64,000 nt of DNA from Flammeovirgaceae bacterium UBA7330 (GTDB lineage Bacteria > Bacteroidota > Bacteroidia > Cytophagales > Cyclobacteriaceae), in assembly GCA_002471275.1 (NCBI GenBank), contig DKPQ01000001.1, positions 62,001-126,000 of the forward strand. The letters run 5' to 3'. Under the pieces are notes generated by a model. It was not told where the DNA came from and ran no database searches. It saw nothing but the letters and a program-made list of their open reading frames with translations. Positions 33,543 through 41,501 of the stretch are shown here, piece after piece; position 1 is the first letter of the stretch; each line of letters opens with the position of its first letter. Made by a program: the position numbers and the translations under genes.

Positions 33543-34856
33543 ATGGCTTCTTTTCGTGTGCAAGGAGGAAAGCAACTGAATGGCGAGATCGTTCCTCAGG
33601 GTGCTAAGAATGAAGCGTTACAAATTGTCTCTGCAACGCTTCTTACTGGTGAATTAGTAACACTCCATAAAGTCCCAAACATCAGGGACGTTCTTAAACT
33701 TATCGAGCTATTAGGTGATTTGGGCGTTGAAGTGAATAAGCTCAGTGATGAGTCTTATACTTTCAAAGCGGCCAATGTTAACCTGGACTACCTTGATTCA
33801 ACAGACTTCAAGGAAAAGGCATCCTCTCTTAGGGGCTCTATCATGATACTTGGGCCGTTATTGTCACGATTTGGCACAGCCAAGATGCCCAAACCCGGCG
33901 GCGATAAAATTGGCCGTAGGAGAACAGATACCCACTTTACAGGATTCAGTAAGCTGGGAGCAAAATTCGAATTCGACACGAAGACCAGCTTCTACAAGGT
34001 AGATGGGAGTAACCTGAAGGGGGCTTATATGCACCTGGATGAAGCTTCAGTTACCGGAACTGCCAATATCATCATGGCAGCTGTCCTTGCTGAAGGAAAA
34101 ACTACCATTTACAACGCAGCCTGTGAGCCATACATTCAGCAGCTCTGCAAAATGCTCATCCGTATGGGTGCTCAAATTGAAGGTGTGGGAAGCAACCTGC
34201 TGTATATCGAGGGTGTAAAAAGCCTGAGTGGAACGGAGCATACCATGCTTCCCGACATGATCGAGGTGGGCAGTTTTATCGGAATGGCAGCCATGACCCA
34301 GTCAGATATTGTAATCAAAAACGCGAGGGTGGATATGCTGGGAATTATTCCGGACACTTTCAGACGTTTAGGTATCAGGATGAATATCGAAAATGATGAT
34401 ATTCATGTGCCCGCACAGGATCACTATGAAATCGAGAGTTTTATCGATGGCTCTATCCTCACTATCTCAGATGCCATCTGGCCCGGTTTTACACCGGATT
34501 TGTTAAGTATAGCGCTTGTTACAGCGACTCAGGCCAAAGGCACAGTGCTCATTCATCAGAAGATGTTTGAAAGCCGCCTTTTCTTTGTCGACAAACTCAT
34601 CGACATGGGTGCTCAAATCATTTTATGTGATCCCCATAGAGCCACTGTCATTGGTCTCGACAGGGCCTTCCAATTGCGAGGGATCAATATGACTTCACCT
34701 GATATTCGGGCGGGGGTTTCACTCCTGATAGCTGCACTCTCTGCCGAAGGCGTAAGCACCATTCACAATGTAGAGCAAATAGACCGGGGCTATCAATTCA
34801 TTGATACACGGTTGAATGCACTGGGTGCTGAGATCGAACGATTGGATTCTATTTAG
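33543..34856 (+). CDS. murA: UDP-N-acetylglucosamine 1-carboxyvinyltransferase
   Basis: 437 residues of the EPSP synthase fold. It transfers enolpyruvate from PEP to UDP-GlcNAc, the first committed step of peptidoglycan synthesis, in the cytosol. Landmarks are GAKNEALQIVSATLL (20-34), RGSIMILGPLLSRFGTAKMPKPGG (97-120) and IEVGSFIGMAAM, with the C-terminal ADIRAGVSLL-like SPDIRAGVSLLIAAL. The residue equal to the fosfomycin-target Cys115 of E. coli is Asp121 here (PGGDKIGRRRTD), as in other naturally resistant bacteria. It is probably co-transcribed with the DUF4290 gene. No terminator is seen right behind it. Confidence 0.96.
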   Translation: MASFRVQGGKQLNGEIVPQGAKNEALQIVSATLLTGELVTLHKVPNIRDVLKLIELLGDLGVEVNKLSDESYTFKAANVNLDYLDSTDFKEKASSLRGSIMILGPLLSRFGTAKMPKPGGDKIGRRRTDTHFTGFSKLGAKFEFDTKTSFYKVDGSNLKGAYMHLDEASVTGTANIIMAAVLAEGKTTIYNAACEPYIQQLCKMLIRMGAQIEGVGSNLLYIEGVKSLSGTEHTMLPDMIEVGSFIGMAAMTQSDIVIKNARVDMLGIIPDTFRRLGIRMNIENDDIHVPAQDHYEIESFIDGSILTISDAIWPGFTPDLLSIALVTATQAKGTVLIHQKMFESRLFFVDKLIDMGAQIILCDPHRATVIGLDRAFQLRGINMTSPDIRAGVSLLIAALSAEGVSTIHNVEQIDRGYQFIDTRLNALGAEIERLDSI

Positions 34857-34891
34857 GTTTTTCTCTTATTTTATAATTATTCTAAGAATGC

Positions 34892-34993
34892 GAAACTGCA
34901 TGTAGCTTTATACAGTTTCATGTAAAAAAATAGCGCCGCGAGAAATAATCCCGCGGCGCACCAACCAGCTATGAGCAGTTTCAATCGAAACTG
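34892..34993. repeat. Four alternating GAAACTG/CAGTTTC heptamers
   Basis: GAAACTG at 34892, CAGTTTC at 34913, CAGTTTC at 34976 and GAAACTG at 34987 form two inverted pairs (14-base and 4-base loops) around a GC-rich terminator hairpin, in the 3' flank of a 30-codon gene. They could fold in several mutually exclusive ways. Confidence 0.45.
34924..34959 (-). terminator. Rho-independent terminator behind the 30-codon microprotein gene
   Basis: On the minus strand, the perfect 8-bp stem GCGCCGCG/CGCGGCGC with an 11-base loop is followed by ATTTTTTT. It is oriented to end leftward transcripts, which makes sense only if something leftward (the small ORF at 35020-35112) is transcribed here. Confidence 0.85.
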
Positions 34994-35019
34994 TAGTCTT
35001 AAATGTCTTTTTGATGGGC

Positions 35020-35112
35020 TTACATGAATATCAATCCTAGGGAGAAAATTGCTACCACGACCAGTATGATGTTCAGAATTTTAATCAGTCGTTGTCTATC
35101 AGAGTCAGCCAT
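35020..35112 (-). CDS. 30-residue membrane microprotein
   Basis: ATG to TAA on the minus strand encodes 30 residues: a charged head MADSDRQRLIK, then one hydrophobic helix (ILNIILVVVAIFSLGLIFM). The head/helix split is typical of single-span small membrane proteins. It is too short for standard gene finders. Support comes from the strong terminator placed about 60 bp after its stop on the same strand, which no other leftward gene explains, and from the clean frame. No homologue is recognised, and no standard ribosome binding site is apparent, which is normal in this phylum. Confidence 0.7.
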   Translation of the reverse strand: MADSDRQRLIKILNIILVVVAIFSLGLIFM

Positions 35113-35496
35113 CAGTTTTTAATATTTTAATATCAAATATGAATAATCTTATGTTTAGTGTAGTTTGCAAAGCCCGTGCCAGAAATTGAAATCATGAGAA
35201 ATTAATTGAAAAATATTTTAAAAAATCTGCGATCTAAAAGCACAGTGGCTGATCTGGCTTTCCAGGGAACTGAAGATGGGTAGATGAATTTGCAGACAAA
35301 CAAACGGAGAACTTAAAAAAAGCCTCTATTAATAGGAGATAGCTTATCATTCCTTACATTTTGATTGTTTGTACATACTGATTTAATTCTTGCGCAATTA
35401 TACGAATAAAGTGATAATATTGAAGTTTTAGGGTAGTGAACTGTGCTATTATTCGGGGAAATTTTTAAATTATTATAACATTAACCCAACCTACCC
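35113..35496. other. Intergenic region with an extra minus-strand terminator-like hairpin
   Basis: About 380 AT-rich bases. At 35315-35345 an imperfect hairpin (AAGC/GCTT base, CTC/GAG above) is followed by seven T on the minus strand, as an intrinsic terminator would be. No leftward gene precedes it, so it either backs up another unit or ends a small RNA. The region also presumably holds the promoters of the microprotein gene and the epimerase gene. Confidence 0.4.
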
Positions 35497-36864
35497 ATGT
35501 GTAATCTTCAATCTTTTCTGTCTTCCCTCTCTATTTGTTGTCTGCTTTTTTTTAGCTGTACTCCTGAAAAGCTGGTTGAAACTGATAAAACCGCGCAATT
35601 AGCGACCATCAAAGAGGAGATGAAGGTGCTACTAAAGGATAAAATGCTGGATGTATGGTATCCGAGAGCCATTGATTCAATAGACGGTGGATATTTAAGT
35701 ATGCTGGACGAAAACTGGGAGCCATTTGGTGATCAGTCCAAATTTATAGTGACCCAGGCCCGGCACCTTTGGACATTGGCCAAAGCCATGGAACGCTATC
35801 CTGAAAATAAGGACTATCCACTATGGGCTGCTCATGGTTTTGAGTTCCTTAAGTATAAAATGTGGGATCAGGAGTACGGAGGTTTTTATGAGTTGAGAAC
35901 AAAAGATGGATCACGTCCTCAAGGTGAAAATGCGGATGAAAAACGGGCATATGGCAATTCATTTGGGATCTATGCTGCAGCGGCCTATGCCAAAGCTTCC
36001 GGAAGTCAGGATGCGCTGGAGTTTGCCAAAAAAGCCTTTAGATGGATGAACGAGCATAGCTATGATACACAATATTCAGGCTACTTTCAATTCTTGACCC
36101 GGAAGGGTATTCCATTTCATTTAGCCAAGAGCCCCGGGGAGATGACTTTCAATCAGTATTTTAAGGATCAAAATTCGAGTATCCATATCATGGAAGCCTA
36201 CAGTGAGTTATATCGGATCTGGCCAAATGATACACTGGGCCATCGGTTAGAAGAGCTCATGTTATTGATCAGAGATAAGTTCACTAATCCCGGTGGATAT
36301 ATGACGCTGTTTTACACATTAGACCTGCAGCCAATTTCTTACCGGGATTCTGCGGTGATGCATTGGAACTATGACCATGTAAGCTTTGGCCATGATATAG
36401 AAACTGCCTTTCTCATCCTCGATGCCTCATGGGCTCTGGACAGACAGGATCCTACCACAGACTCCATTACCAAAAAAATGGTAGATCACTCCATCCAACA
36501 GGGACTCGATAGGGAAGTGGGTGGTCTGTACTACAAAGGATATTATTTCCTCAATAAAATGGCCATTGTAGATGATCAGAAATCCTGGTGGGTGGAAGCC
36601 GAATCCCTTAATTCCCTGCTCCTTTTTGATGGTTTATACCCCGGACATGGTTATCTGGAGGAATTCATCAATATGTGGGATTACACATCAAAATACCTGA
36701 TAGACTGGGAGCGGGGTGGCTGGTACAACCGGGGCATTGACAATTATCCTGAAGCTGTTTCAAGCAACAAAGGTGCTCACTGGAAGGGTCCCTACCACAC
36801 CGTTCGGTCTGTAATGAATTGTATTGATATGTTGGAAGAAAGGGAAGTGAAGACTAATCAATAA
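35497..36864 (+). CDS. AGE-family epimerase/isomerase, lipoprotein
   Basis: 455 residues with a lipobox (LLFFSC, Cys21). The (alpha/alpha)6-barrel of N-acylglucosamine 2-epimerases and cellobiose 2-epimerases is indicated by QARHLWTLAKAMERY, YGNSFGIYAAAAYAKAS, the active-site strand HWNYDHVSFGHDIETAFLI (His residues about 288-300) and KGAHWKGPYHTVRSVMN at the C-terminus. The HD in SFGHDIE and the late HWKGPYHT match the cellobiose 2-epimerase-like subgroup. It would isomerise sugars or oligosaccharides in the periplasm. It stands alone; its stop overlaps the convergent acidic-tail gene by 7 bp. Confidence 0.85.
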   Translation: MCNLQSFLSSLSICCLLFFSCTPEKLVETDKTAQLATIKEEMKVLLKDKMLDVWYPRAIDSIDGGYLSMLDENWEPFGDQSKFIVTQARHLWTLAKAMERYPENKDYPLWAAHGFEFLKYKMWDQEYGGFYELRTKDGSRPQGENADEKRAYGNSFGIYAAAAYAKASGSQDALEFAKKAFRWMNEHSYDTQYSGYFQFLTRKGIPFHLAKSPGEMTFNQYFKDQNSSIHIMEAYSELYRIWPNDTLGHRLEELMLLIRDKFTNPGGYMTLFYTLDLQPISYRDSAVMHWNYDHVSFGHDIETAFLILDASWALDRQDPTTDSITKKMVDHSIQQGLDREVGGLYYKGYYFLNKMAIVDDQKSWWVEAESLNSLLLFDGLYPGHGYLEEFINMWDYTSKYLIDWERGGWYNRGIDNYPEAVSSNKGAHWKGPYHTVRSVMNCIDMLEEREVKTNQ

Positions 36865-37217
36865 TCGTCATCCTCGTCACCACCATCCTTGGAATCGTCA
36901 GGAATATAGTCAGACATGTAATCCACGTCACTGTACTTGTCTTCGTAATCATCCTTTACGGTCTCTTTTAGATTGCCATCATCATCAAAGTCCTCGTCTT
37001 GTGACACGATTTCTTTTGCTTCTTCTCGTGTCATTCTGATGAGGTAATACTTTTCGTCTGTTTCAAAGGGAAGTGCAGAAACTCTGACACCTTCCTTATT
37101 ATAATAGTGGATGAGTGAATTGTAGAACCCTGATGGATATGCAAGCTTCACCTGTTCCTGGATTATAGAATCCAGTTTCTCAAAATCCTTTATTACTCTT
37201 GGCTTTGCGTCGGGCAT
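36858..37217 (-). CDS. Small protein with very acidic C-terminal tail
   Basis: 119 residues, cytosolic. The N-terminal 65 residues are a compact domain (VKLAYPSGFYNSLIHYYNKEGVRVSALPFETDEKYYLIRM, written in part) of a kind seen in Bacteroidota hypothetical proteins. The last 50 are rich in Asp/Glu (DEDFDDDG, DYEDKYSDVDYMSD, DEDDDY). No known function. The tail could bind a basic partner or metal ions. It is divergent from a small basic coiled-coil gene about 170 bp away, but no functional link is shown. Confidence 0.75.
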   Translation of the reverse strand: MPDAKPRVIKDFEKLDSIIQEQVKLAYPSGFYNSLIHYYNKEGVRVSALPFETDEKYYLIRMTREEAKEIVSQDEDFDDDGNLKETVKDDYEDKYSDVDYMSDYIPDDSKDGGDEDDDY

Positions 37218-37387
37218 ACTCTATTTTTTTTGAAAAGTATAAAAGGAGTTAGAAAAATCAAATCTTAATAGAAAAAATACAAATTATTTTTTGGCACAAT
37301 CCATTAGGTCAGGGTCTATACTTCTCTGGCTTAGTTGGATATCTAGTTTGAAAGGCTTAATTTCAAATTCATAAATCAGCATTGACC

Positions 37388-37684
37388 ATGGCTAAAGACA
37401 CAAAAGGACAAGTGGAGGAGATCCTGTCGGAGTTGGGAAAAAAAATTGATATACTCATCAAGGAAACCAAGAATGCCGGTGGTGAGGTAAGAGATGATAT
37501 CGAAGACCGGATACGGGATCTTAAAAAAAGAAAGTCAAAGCTTGAAACTGATTTTAGATCTTACAAAGATAAAAATGATGACAAGTGGCAGGAGATCAAG
37601 CAACACCTCGTCACAGCAGTACAAGAATTGAAGCTGGCTGTAGAAACTGCCTTTAAGGATTCACAAAAGAAGAAGAAGAAATAG
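37388..37684 (+). CDS. Small coiled-coil protein with lysine tail
   Basis: 98 residues from the ATG giving MAKDTKGQVEEILSELGKK; a TTG two codons upstream is the alternative. Nearly the whole length is predicted helix with heptad spacing (EILSELGKKIDILIKETK, DDIEDRIRDLKKRKSKLE), and the C-terminus is KKKKK. No domain is recognised. It may be a membrane- or nucleic-acid-associated coiled coil. Its stop touches the end of the convergent phosphorylase gene. Confidence 0.75.
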   Translation: MAKDTKGQVEEILSELGKKIDILIKETKNAGGEVRDDIEDRIRDLKKRKSKLETDFRSYKDKNDDKWQEIKQHLVTAVQELKLAVETAFKDSQKKKKK

Positions 37685-38545
37685 TCAGATAAGGTCCAAT
37701 ACTTTGCTGATCAACCCATCAATTACTCTGTTTGGGTCTTTCGAATATTTATTTTTGACTCTGTTAGCTACAATGGCATTGAGGCTAACCATGTCGTGCC
37801 CCATGATATTAGCTAGCGCATAATAACCCGCTGTTTCCATTTCCAGGTTTGTAAGCCAGAGATCGTTCACATGAAATAAGCTGAGTTTATCCACCATATG
37901 AGGATATTTTATGGGTACGCGTAACTCCCTGGCCTGAGGTGCATAGAATCCGTGGCAAGTCACTGTATTTCCCACGATCATTTCTTTTTTAAACTGGTTG
38001 ATAAGCTTCTGTGAAGCTTTTACACAATAGGGAGGGTAGGGTAGTTCAAGGTCTTTTTGGATCAGGTCACATACTTTTTGTTCAAAATCACCCATGGTAT
38101 ACTGATAGAAATGTATCAATGGGTCTAACCCGATAGCATATTCCGAAAGCACATGACTACCCAGGCGGATGTCCTCCTGAATACTAGCTGAAGTGCCAAT
38201 ACGGACTATACTTAATTTCTTTTTCCTGGATTTCGGCACACGGTTCTTAAGGTCAATGTTTACCAGGGCGTCCAACTCCGTCATCAGGATCTCCACATTG
38301 TCTGTTCCCATCCCAGTACTTATCACAGTGATTTTTTTCCCTTTATAGGTGCCCACATGGGTGATAAACTCCCTTTTATTCATCTCGAAGTCTACCTGAT
38401 CGAAGTGGCTGGAGATTTTATGCACACGACTGGGATCACCCACCGTAATGATCTTGTCTGAAATGTGTTCTGGCTTCAGATTAAGATGGTAAATACTTCC
38501 ATCTTTATTGAGGATAAGGTCAGTTTCGGAATACTTAGCTGGCAT
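37685..38545 (-). CDS. Nucleoside phosphorylase (uridine phosphorylase-like)
   Basis: 286 residues of the nucleoside phosphorylase fold. Family motifs are ITVGDPSRVHKI (about 33-44), VISTGMGTDNVEILM (about 74-88), VRIGTSASIQEDI (about 115-127) and the late EMETAGYYALANIMG that contributes to substrate binding. It would cleave uridine or related nucleosides with phosphate in the cytosol for salvage. Subfamily assignment to uridine phosphorylase is by pattern, and other pyrimidine or purine nucleosides remain possible. The gene lies 23 bp from the end of trhO on the same strand. Confidence 0.87.
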   Translation of the reverse strand: MPAKYSETDLILNKDGSIYHLNLKPEHISDKIITVGDPSRVHKISSHFDQVDFEMNKREFITHVGTYKGKKITVISTGMGTDNVEILMTELDALVNIDLKNRVPKSRKKKLSIVRIGTSASIQEDIRLGSHVLSEYAIGLDPLIHFYQYTMGDFEQKVCDLIQKDLELPYPPYCVKASQKLINQFKKEMIVGNTVTCHGFYAPQARELRVPIKYPHMVDKLSLFHVNDLWLTNLEMETAGYYALANIMGHDMVSLNAIVANRVKNKYSKDPNRVIDGLISKVLDLI

Positions 38546-38568
38546 GATTGGTTGTAACCCAGCCCAAT

Positions 38569-39522
38569 TTATGCATTTCTTCTCTTTAATCCTTTATATG
38601 GATTGTATCCATTCATGTTTTTTTGGTAATATCCCGTTCCATCATAGGGTCGTGTATCAGGATTTTTGCTACATTCCTCAGAGCAGCAGCCGTTATAAAC
38701 CTGGGCACCTTCCTCACTCATTGGTATATGCATGTTGCAGTGAGGGTTAGCACAGTTTACCATCCTGTCAGTGGGTTCCCCTGTTACATAGCATCTGGAG
38801 ATGACTTTGGGGTTCACTTTGTTTACATCCTTTACAATGCGATTGTCAAAAACGTAACATTTACCTTCAAAGTCCTCACCTTCGGCTTCAATGCCATATT
38901 TGATGATTCCTCCATGCAACTGGTATACGTTTTCGAATCCCTGCTCGAGGAGATAAGCACTGGCTTTTTCACATTTGATACCACCTGTGCAATAGGTGAT
39001 AACCTTTTTGTCCTTGTATTTCTCTAGCTCATTCACCTTATCAGGAAAATCCCTGAAGTTTTCAATATCCAGAGTGACGGCATCTTTGAACTTGCCGATA
39101 TGATGTTCGTAGTTGGACCGTACATCAAGGATCACCACGTCCTCAGGTTTTTCTTTCAGGATCTTCCGAAACTCATCGGGCTCTACATATCCGCCGGTTT
39201 TCTTTCGGGGATCTAATGGAATGGAAGAATGAACGATCTCCGGTTTTGTACGAACATGCAGCTTGGTGAATGTGTGATCTTCCACATAATCCACTTTAAA
39301 CTCAGTGTCAGCAAATCGGGGATCTGATTTTATTGCCTCCATATACTTTTCACAGTCCTCGATCAGACCGGAGACAGTACCATTCAGCCCTTCTTTGGCG
39401 ATGATGATCCTTCCTCTCAAATTGAGGGATAAGCAAAGCAGATGGTGTTCTTCGCGATATGCTTCAGGATCGTCTATTGCTGAGTAGCAATAATATAGGA
39501 GTACACTATACTTATTCTTCAT
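38569..39522 (-). CDS. trhO: tRNA uridine(34) hydroxylase, rhodanese-domain (YceA/TrhO)
   Basis: 317 residues. The N-terminal acylphosphatase-like domain (about 1-95) includes IIAKEGLNGTVSG. The rhodanese domain (about 115-215) has the active-site Cys178 in ITYCTGGIKCEKAS, and the C-terminal zinc-like cysteine cluster (CYVTGEPTDRMVNCANPHCN, then CCSEECSK) is complete. TrhO makes 5-hydroxyuridine at position 34 of tRNA. It precedes the phosphorylase on the same strand, so the two may share a transcript. Length and motifs are standard. Confidence 0.94.
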   Translation of the reverse strand: MKNKYSVLLYYCYSAIDDPEAYREEHHLLCLSLNLRGRIIIAKEGLNGTVSGLIEDCEKYMEAIKSDPRFADTEFKVDYVEDHTFTKLHVRTKPEIVHSSIPLDPRKKTGGYVEPDEFRKILKEKPEDVVILDVRSNYEHHIGKFKDAVTLDIENFRDFPDKVNELEKYKDKKVITYCTGGIKCEKASAYLLEQGFENVYQLHGGIIKYGIEAEGEDFEGKCYVFDNRIVKDVNKVNPKVISRCYVTGEPTDRMVNCANPHCNMHIPMSEEGAQVYNGCCSEECSKNPDTRPYDGTGYYQKNMNGYNPYKGLKRRNA

Positions 39523-39600
39523 AACCGGTGTCCCGTTTCATGCGGGATGTTATAAATCAGTATTAATTAAAATTGAGGTGCAAATTTGGTGTGAAATTTT

Positions 39601-40239
39601 CTACTTTTCAATTTTCACTGCCGGATTTCCAAAAACAGTTTCCCCGTCTGCCACATCACTCACGACCACTGATCCAGCACCAACCCTGGCTTTTTTGCCA
39701 ATTTTCACACCTGAAACGATCAGAGCTCCTGACCCGATAAATGCTTCTTTTTCAATGGTTACATCAGGATTGACCACCGTCCCAGCCCCAATTTGTACGA
39801 AGTCTCCCAGGGTAACATTATGTTCTATCACCGCTCCTGAATTCAGGATGCAATGCTGGCCTACCTTGGACCCTGCGCCTAAAACCACTCGTGCATTGAT
39901 AAAATTGCCATGGCCGAGAACTGCAGATTCACTCATCTGTGCCAGCTTATGGACCGCATTCATGGGCATGGTCTTTCGCTTATCCATCAGCATATTGACA
40001 AGCTTTTTGCGCACAGCATTTTCATCAGTGGCCACAAACGCCTCACATTTCTGACCAATCAGCTTCAAAAAACCGTGATCGTCGGTCTTACCCAGCACGG
40101 GAATTGTATCAATTTCAGTCTGATGGGTCTTCGTGTCATCATCCAGGAATCCATAGACTTCTATTCCATTACTCCTAAAAATTTCCAACGCCGCGCGGGC
40201 GATTCCTTTTGCTCCGAATATGATTACCGCTTTCTCCAT
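39601..40239 (-). CDS. Sugar O-acyltransferase, PglD/NeuD-type left-handed beta-helix protein
   Basis: 212 residues. The N-terminal nucleotide-sugar-binding domain reads VIIFGAKGIARAALEIFRSNG then FLDDDTKTH, and the C-terminal left-handed beta helix has hexapeptide repeats from about 100 onward (GAGSKVGQHC, GAVIEHNVTLGDFVQIGAG, GSGALIVSGVKIGKKARVGAGS). Family members acetylate an amino sugar with acetyl-CoA for surface glycans (sialic acid O-acetylation or UDP-QuiNAc-like sugars). His115-type catalytic residue is likely in NSGAVIEHN. No sugar-biosynthesis operon surrounds it, so its target is unknown. Confidence 0.85.
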   Translation of the reverse strand: MEKAVIIFGAKGIARAALEIFRSNGIEVYGFLDDDTKTHQTEIDTIPVLGKTDDHGFLKLIGQKCEAFVATDENAVRKKLVNMLMDKRKTMPMNAVHKLAQMSESAVLGHGNFINARVVLGAGSKVGQHCILNSGAVIEHNVTLGDFVQIGAGTVVNPDVTIEKEAFIGSGALIVSGVKIGKKARVGAGSVVVSDVADGETVFGNPAVKIEK

Positions 40240-40271
40240 AATTTTTTGAAATGAGTCTGCAAAGTTATGGA

Positions 40272-41501
40272 TTAAGCCGACTTTTTAGTGATGTAAAGAC
40301 TAAAAGGGTAATAAAGGAGAAGCATCCACCAAAAAGGCAGAAAAGCTGTTTTGTATCGTACCAAAGTCCCAAAGTTAGGTGCAGCTATGGGTAAAAACAT
40401 GGCCATGACAAGGACAAAACTCAATGTAGAAAAAAGCAGGATTGTTGGTTTGACAGTTAAAGGGCGATGCTTGATGAATAATAAAATGTTGACAATGAGA
40501 AGCACCATCGCTGCCAGATTTTCTACCCAGTAAACCACTGATGAAATTGCTCCCTGGCCAGGCAAAGGACCAAATAATCCGTAGAAAAGCGACCTGGGCA
40601 AGTTTTTGATGATCCCCCACCAATCAGGAGAGATGTCAAATGAGATAGTGTTTACGTTTCCTGATGAGGCGATGATAGATTGATAATTCTGGTAGATACT
40701 TTGTGGGAAGTGATCGAATTGCAGGTTGTAATCGATAAAGCTCACTCCGAAAATCAGTCCGGTGATCACCATCAGGTATATCAGGCATTTTAAACTGCCC
40801 ATACTCACATACCGGTTGATCATATTTCGGATTAAGAACAGACCGATAAAAAACAGGATGGCTCCGCCCAGGTAAAATCTGAGCTTCAAAAGAATGATGA
40901 GTGTGATTGCATAAAAAACATGCTCAGCAAGTGAGACGGAGGTTTTGAGATAAAACCGAATCAAAAAGGTGCAGAGATAAAAAAAACACGCATTTGCAAT
41001 AGCGTCCTTCAGCACACCCGAAGACCAGAAAATGACAGAAGGGATAAACATAAACCCTATCAAAGCCACCCATTTCAGCTTTTCATCTGTCAGTGCCAAT
41101 GTTCTCGCCAGTGACCAGCTGCCTAAAAAGCTGATAATGGACAGATATATGGAGGAAACCCAATAATTGCCTCCGGTGATGAGCAGGAAGAAGCTCAGTA
41201 TCCGGGAGAAAAACTCTGACCTGTATTCTCCCTTATACTCGGGAAACTCATTCGTCATTAATCGATTGAAGTAGTCTATGTAGGATTGGTTTCCGAGTGT
41301 TGACATTTCCATGGCTTGCTGAAAATAGGAGAGGGTGTCTCCTGATGTTAGATAAATGACATAAATCATGCCCAATAACAAGCCGGAGGATACTTTGAGC
41401 CCTAGTGTGATCCAGTACCAGACCCTTCCATATGGCTGGGTGAATCGGGAGATCCACCAGCAGATCAATATGATGAAAACGATATTTAATGTAATGATCA
41501 T
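40272..41501 (-). CDS. Polytopic membrane protein, polymerase/flippase-like
   Basis: 409 residues with about ten membrane helices and short loops. No family is firmly recognised. The layout, with a large loop after the first helices (TSGDTLSYFQQAMEMSTLGNQ) and GALGPLPGQ-like FGPLPGQGAISSV near 315, is reminiscent of EpsG or O-antigen-polymerase-like proteins. It overlaps the DUF2851 gene by ATGA, so the two are translationally coupled. It would act in the inner membrane, possibly in surface polysaccharide assembly together with the acyltransferase gene that follows. Confidence 0.6.
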   Translation of the reverse strand: MIITLNIVFIILICWWISRFTQPYGRVWYWITLGLKVSSGLLLGMIYVIYLTSGDTLSYFQQAMEMSTLGNQSYIDYFNRLMTNEFPEYKGEYRSEFFSRILSFFLLITGGNYWVSSIYLSIISFLGSWSLARTLALTDEKLKWVALIGFMFIPSVIFWSSGVLKDAIANACFFYLCTFLIRFYLKTSVSLAEHVFYAITLIILLKLRFYLGGAILFFIGLFLIRNMINRYVSMGSLKCLIYLMVITGLIFGVSFIDYNLQFDHFPQSIYQNYQSIIASSGNVNTISFDISPDWWGIIKNLPRSLFYGLFGPLPGQGAISSVVYWVENLAAMVLLIVNILLFIKHRPLTVKPTILLFSTLSFVLVMAMFLPIAAPNFGTLVRYKTAFLPFWWMLLLYYPFSLYITKKSA

